A DNA stretch of 64,000 nt, from NCBI RefSeq assembly GCF_947179165.1, contig NC_077245.1, positions 39,921,286 through 39,985,285 of the forward strand, given 5' to 3'. This document shows, in pieces, positions 59,513 to 64,000 of the stretch; position 1 is the first letter of the stretch, and each line of letters opens with the position of its first letter. This DNA comes from Solanum dulcamara. Lineage: Eukaryota; Streptophyta; Magnoliopsida; Solanales; Solanaceae. Under the pieces are notes generated by a model. The model ran no database searches. It saw only the letters and a list, made by a program, of their open reading frames with translations, and was not told where the DNA came from. The position numbers and the translations under genes were made by a program.

Positions 59513-60756
59513 AAGTTACGAATGACATTCTTCCTTGTTATCAACTTACACTAACCTACAAAACTTAGCAAATAAGGTTAGTGGCAAAAGTCCTCACACC
59601 TCTTGTATTTGAAATCATACTCACCTTCCTAAATTGTCTTCCCAAAATTAATAGAGAACTACCTTTGCCCAATCAATAAACAAGATTAGTAATATTTTGT
59701 GGTGGAGTGGATTTTTGTGACTCTTGAAAGAAATACAACTCAAAGGAAGCTTAAGAACCTGAATTAAGAGAAGAAAAATAGAAAAAAAGAGGCACACAAA
59801 AATCGGACTAAAAAAGCTAACAAAAGTAGAAGAAATTGCTTGTTGGTATTTAAATTGAAGAATCAAAGAGATGATTTGTTGTTTAAAAACTAGTTAACAA
59901 GTAATTAAAGATGTTAATTAATTATTAAATAGTTGAGAAATCAAAGGAAAATGAGTGTAGAAAAAAATCACAAAGCTTAGATACTTGGAAAAAATTTTAG
60001 GTCCAAAAAACTTTCCATACTTAGAATATTTTTGGCCTCTTAAGGCAAAAGTAAATCTGCACATTGGAGTCTCTGAAATTGATGACTTGCGTCTGGAAGC
60101 TGTTAGCGCTTACTGGGCGTGGCTGCTGAGGTGGCGCTAATGTGTTGGCAGTGGACGGCTGACATGGCAGTCCACGTGGAAATTCTATTTTTTAATTTTT
60201 TTTTAAATTCAATTTATTTGTTGAATTTCAATTTTCTTTTTAAATTTCCACTTGTGGACCAACAAACACTTTGACCAACTTTGAGTTAAGAGAATTGGAA
60301 CAAATGTACCTCTTAGCCTTCTTCTTCTTCTTCAAAAACACTTGAAGATCTTCAAGAAAACCAAGAACACATACTAATCGCCAAAAACCTCAAATCAACT
60401 CGGAATTGGTTCAAAATTTAGGATTAGCTTCCAAGGTGTAGGGAACAAACCCCAATAATTATTAACCTCCAATTCCTTATCAATCAAAAGACCCACCTTC
60501 AAAGTTTGAAAAGTTTCAAAAGCTCGAAATCCTTCAATGATAACTCAACTTCTACAACTCCAAATTGAACAAAATTTGAAACCTAAATCAAAAAACACTT
60601 GGGAACAAGAATCTAGTGTCAAAAAATAACAAATCAAATGAAAATAATTTTTGGTTTTTTTCGACGAATTTTTATAATTTTTTTTGATTTTTGAATAGAT
60701 CAAATTCTAAGATATAGATTTATGAAAACAAACCTAAACCTAATCTCTTGATACCA
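59513..60756 (-). other. D leader region and primer-like site
   Basis: About 1.2 kb AT-rich, no convincing ORF. A segment with GACATGGCAGTCCACGTGG (60,161-60,179) contains a CCACGTGG palindrome. The primer-like site is TGGTATCAAGAG on the minus strand (60,756-60,745), close to but not the usual initiator-Met site. Confidence 0.6.
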
Positions 60757-60758
60757 AA

Positions 60759-61370
60759 TGATAAGATTCCAATTATTGACAAATCCAATCGAAATTCAAA
60801 TACGGAATTTGAACAATACAAAGTAACATAGATGAGTAAGGGATAAGAAAGGAGGAAAGAAGGGCTAATTAGATTCTTAAATTAACCAAGGGGGAAGAGA
60901 AACTTGAATTCATATAAAAAGAAAACTCAATTGAAACCACAAATGAGCAATCTCAAGTGAAATCAAGGTTAACAAGTTCTAAATCAACAATGAGAATCCA
61001 CCCATCACTAATCTAGATTTAGCTACACTAAACTAGACTAACCTAAAGGGATTCCACCCTTGAACTACATTCTTTTAAGAGTTTCTTCATTCAACATCAA
61101 AAATCTCTTCCCAATTAAAAAAGACTACTATTTATATTAAGAAATAAAGAAGACACTTTCTTTTACAATTTTATTCTTAATGAGATAAGGGCCTTGTTTG
61201 TTTTCCTTCTTTGTGAATTCTTGAATTTATGAGATGGCCATTTGCACATAAGACCTCTTTCTTCTTTATCTTTACTTTGATGGACTTTCCACACATTATA
61301 TGTCTTTATTTGTTTTACATGAAGGTCATCTAAAGCTTTCATTTTATCTATGTGATCCATGTCGTTATGA
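60759..61370 (-). repeat. 5' LTR of D
   Basis: 612 bp, plus-strand TGATAAGATTCC...GTCGTTATGA (last CA decayed). Most of it from about 60,892 is repeated in the tandem duplication. Confidence 0.85.
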
Positions 61371-61631
61371 TTTCATACTTAGACTTAAAATGCTACTGTA
61401 AAACAAACTTAATGAACATGAATGCATATGAAAGACTTACGAAAAATAAAATGTAGGAGTATTAAAATATTTGAGCATAAATCACTTAGTACATTAGGCT
61501 TGAGTAGAGTGAAAGAGATGAGTGTATCATTTCATCATATCTGCTTTTGCTTCTCATGTAGCGCTCTCAACTTGTTGATTCCTCCAAAGGACTTTAACGG
61601 ATACAACTTCCTTGTTCCTTAATCTCATGAC
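61371..61631 (-). other. E 3' noncoding sequence, copy 1
   Basis: AT-rich, no frame. Continuation of E past D; repeated at 62,704-62,886. Confidence 0.6.
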
Positions 61632-62213
61632 TTACCGGTCTGATATCTCAATTGGAACCTCTTCATAGGTTAAGTTTTCTTTGACATTCAGTACTTCAAA
61701 ATGCACGATGGAACTTGGATCACCTACAAAATTTCTCAACATATATCCAGGGAATACCGGATGAACCATAGCCATTTCTAATGTCAACTCAACCTCATAA
61801 GCAACCTTGCCAACACGCCTCAAGATTTTGTAAGGTCCCACATATCTAGGGCTCAACTTCCCCTTCTGAACAATCTGAACCCATGAAACCTTTAGGTATA
61901 TCCAATCATCCACAAAAAACTCAAGATCCCTCCTTCTAGTATCGGAATAGGACCTTTGGCGACTTTGAGCCATCTTCAACCTTTTTATAATAACTCTGAC
62001 CTTTTACAAAAGATCAAGCACTAAATTAGGACCAAAAAAGGTCATCTCACGTACTTCTAACCAACCAACCGGAAACCTACATCGTCTCCCATACAAAGCC
62101 TCAAATGGTGCAATCTCAATACCTGTGTGATAGCTATTGTTGTAAGCAAACTCATTGAGTGGTATGTGCTGATCCCACTTCCCCTTAAACTCCAACACAT
62201 AAGCCCTTAATAT
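61632..62213 (-). pseudogene. E integrase end and C-terminal region, copy 1
   Basis: Open piece 62,004-62,198: WDQHIPLNEFAYNNSYHTGI and FEALYGRRCRFPVGWLEV. Open piece 61,632-61,979: SRQRSYSDTRRRDLEFFVDD, VQKGKLSPRYVGPYKILRRV, VHPVFPGYML and NLTYEEVPIEISDR. A frame break lies between them. The upstream part was cut off by the duplication. Confidence 0.85.
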
Positions 62214-62886
62214 TAGTTAACCAAGGGGGACGAGAAACTTGAATTCATATAAAGAAACAACTCAATTGAAACCAAAAATGAGCAATCTCAATTGAAATCA
62301 AGGTTAAGAAGTTCTAAACCAACAATGAGAATCCACCCATCAGTAATCTAGATTTAGCTACACTAAACTAGACTAACCTAAAGGGATTCCACCTTTGAAT
62401 TACACTCTTTTAAGAGTTTCTTCATTCAACATAAAAAGCTCTTATCAATTAAAAAAGATTACTATTTGTACTAAGAAATAAAGAAGACACTTTCATTTAC
62501 AATTTCACCTTAATGAGATAAGGGCCTTGTTTGGCTTCCTTCTTTGTGAATTCTTGAATTTTTGAGATGGTCATTTGAACAAATGACCTCTTTCTTCTTT
62601 CTCTTCACTTTGATGGACTTTCCAGACATTGTATGTCTTTATTTGGTTTACATGAAGCTCATCTAAAGCTTTTATTTGATCTACCCTATCCATGTCGTTA
62701 TCAATTTCATACTTATCATAAAATGCTACTTTAAAACAAACTTCATGAACATGAATGCATATGAAAGACTTACGAAACCTGAAACGTAGGAGTATTAAAC
62801 CATTTGAGAATAAATCACTTAGTATATTAGGCTTGAGTAAAGTGAAAGATATGAGGGTATCATTTTGTCATATCTGCTTCTGCTTC

Positions 62887-63387
62887 TCATGTAGTGCTCT
62901 GAATTTGATGATTCCTCCAAAGGACTTTAATGGATGCAACTTCCTTATTCCGTAATCTCTGGACTTGCCAGTCTGAAATATCTATTAGAATCTCTTCATA
63001 GGTCAAGTTTTCTTCAACATTCACTACTTCCAAATGCACGATGGAACTTGGATCACCCACACATTTTCTCAATATAGATACATGGAATACTGGATGAACC
63101 ATAGACATTTCTAATGGAAACTCCAACTCATAAGAAACCTTGCCAACATGCCTCAATATTGTATAAGGTCCCATATATCTAGGGCTCAACTTCCCCTTCT
63201 TAGCGAACTGAACCCATGAAACCTTTAGGTATATCCAATCAACCACACTAAACTCAAGATCCCTCCTTCTAGTATCAGAGTAGGACCTTTGGTGACTTTG
63301 AGCCTTTTTCAACCCTTCTCTAATGACTCTCACCTTCTCCAAAACATCAAGCACCAAATTGGGACCCAATAAGGTCATCTCACCCAC
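62887..63387 (-). pseudogene. E C-terminal pol region, copy 2
   Basis: Open for 166 codons: LLGPNLVLDVLEKVRVIREG, SDTRRRDLEFSVVDWIYLKV, KKGKLSPRYMGPYTILRHVG, VHPVFHVSILRKCVGD and NKEVASIKVLWRNHQIQST, the last being the start of a chromodomain-type tail. Better preserved than copy 1. Confidence 0.9.
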
Positions 63388-63837
63388 GTCGAACCAACCA
63401 AATGGAGACCTATATCATCTCCCATACAAAGCCTCAAATAGTACTATCTTAATACTTATGTGGTCGCTATTTTTGTAAGCGAATTCAATGAGCAGTAAGG
63501 GGTGATCCCAACTCTACTTAAACTCCAACACACAAGCCCTTAATATCCTTTAGTGTTTGAATTTTAAGTTCGGCTTGCCTATCGGTTTAAGGGTGGAATA
63601 TGGTACTTAGCTTAACTTTAGTACCAAGTCCTCTTTGAAATGATTTCCAAATATGCGATGTGAATTGGGTACCATGATCTGAAATGATTGGTAACGGAAC
63701 ACCATGCAACCTCACCAATTCCCAAGTATATAACTTAGCATAATTCGTGGTGCTATGAGATGTCTTGACCAGTAGAAAGTGAGCCAACTTCGTCATTCTA
63801 TCTACAATCAGCCAAATCAAGTCACGATGTTATTGAG
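63388..63837 (-). pseudogene. E integrase catalytic core (broken)
   Basis: Open piece 63,587-63,820: IVDRMTKLAHFLLV (first Asp), LVRLHGVPLPIISDHGTQFT (second Asp), IWKSFQRGLGTKVKLSTIFH. Then a break, and residues of the QTDGQAERTIQ type cannot be read cleanly between 63,540 and 63,590. The next stretch (63,400-63,540) has EFAYKN and FEALYGR with stops. Confidence 0.85.
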
Positions 63838-64000
63838 TATGAGGCAAATCCACTACAAAGTCTATGTTCACATCTTCCTACTTTCAAGTGGGGATTTTAA
63901 TGTCTTATGCTAGGCCACCTGTCCTTTGGTGTTCGTCCTTAACTTGTTGGCAATTTGAGAATTCGGCCACAAACTTTGCTATGTACTTTTTTATGCCACC
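63838..64000 (-). pseudogene. E integrase N-terminal part, to window edge
   Basis: Minus-strand residues resembling MNIDFVVDLPHTQ and the Cys-containing QIANKLRTNTKGQVA-type segment suggest the zinc-domain end of integrase. The rest of E, including its 5' LTR, lies outside the window. Confidence 0.55.

Larger units (their letters stand above)
37205..61370 (-). mobile_element. Element D, LTR retrotransposon with unknown ORFs and no visible gag-pol
   Basis: Left LTR 37,205-37,806 and right LTR 60,759-61,370 match each other. A purine tract lies inside the left LTR (37,807-37,820 minus strand, CAAGAAGGGGAGGA) and a primer-like site (TGGTATCAAGAG, minus, 60,756-60,745) inside the right one, so it reads right to left. 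Without G its own internal region is about 4.1 kb. No gag, protease, RT or integrase motif was found; instead it carries the ORFs listed below. The flanking 5-mers (CTTTA and TTTCA) do not match exactly, so the target duplication is unproven. It is probably a non-autonomous element moved by another's enzymes. Confidence 0.8.
60892..63546. repeat. Tandem duplication of about 1.33 kb across the D/E border
   Basis: Copy 1 is about 60,892-62,213, copy 2 about 62,214-63,546. Each contains the outer part of the D LTR (to 61,370 and 62,703), the same 250 bp of E noncoding sequence and E pol sequence ending AAGCCCTTAATAT. Join at TTAATATTAGTTAACC. The copies have since diverged at many positions. Confidence 0.85.

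Overview
The window is a plant nuclear heterochromatic segment made almost entirely of nested, mostly decayed LTR retrotransposons. I found no convincing host gene, tRNA gene or CRISPR array. The AT-rich sequence, the initiator-Met-tRNA primer sites (TGGTATCAGAGC type), the chromovirus-like Ty3/gypsy integrase tails and very long LTRs (2.4-3.5 kb) that start TGTTAYAYCCC and end GTCGTGACA are what I would expect of a large-genome eudicot. From remembered families, Solanaceae (Capsicum, Solanum or relatives) is my best guess; the sequence alone does not prove it.

Left part (1-21,710). A minus-strand gypsy gag start with leader and primer site (H, 1-1,207) abuts a plus-strand long LTR (A, 1,208-4,086), then a minus-strand long-LTR copy (K, about 4,087-6,520). 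Next is a plus-strand gypsy pol (J), split at 7,647/18,232 by a complete minus-strand element, T1 (7,648-18,231). T1 has a 5-bp target duplication GAATC and two 3.45-kb LTRs that differ by only two substitutions and three small indels by eye. Its pol is dead and its internal region carries a 5S-rRNA-like sequence. J's 3' LTR, an unassigned LTR-like tract and a truncated LTR (Q) lead into the gag-protease of plus-strand element F.

Middle part (21,711-35,581). F is split by plus-strand element M (21,711-28,455, target duplication GTTTC), resumes with RT/RNase H (28,456-30,246) and is cut by a recombinant long-LTR element L (30,247-34,968). An unrelated plus-strand pol fragment N follows (34,969-35,581).

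Right part (35,582-64,000) is a Russian doll on the minus strand. N is interrupted by E (3' LTR 35,582-37,077; integrase/C-terminal part 61,371-64,000). E is interrupted by D (37,205-61,370), and D by G (38,372-57,213, target duplication AAAGT). G is interrupted twice, by the full-length plus-strand element B (42,668-50,792, target duplication TATAT) and by a solo LTR C (51,524-55,029, target duplication CCTTG). A tandem duplication of about 1.33 kb straddles the right D/E border.

The most unusual items are: (1) element D, which shows no recognisable gag-pol but carries broken ORFs of unknown function, one of which stays in frame across the G insertion; (2) the 5S-like sequence with a well-kept internal promoter inside young T1; (3) the G/M family, whose polyprotein frame runs through the polypurine tract into the 3' LTR; (4) a 21-bp palindrome and G-box-like palindrome arrays shared by the long LTRs. 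Nothing here looks like an intact autonomous element; T1, if it moved recently, must have been mobilised in trans.
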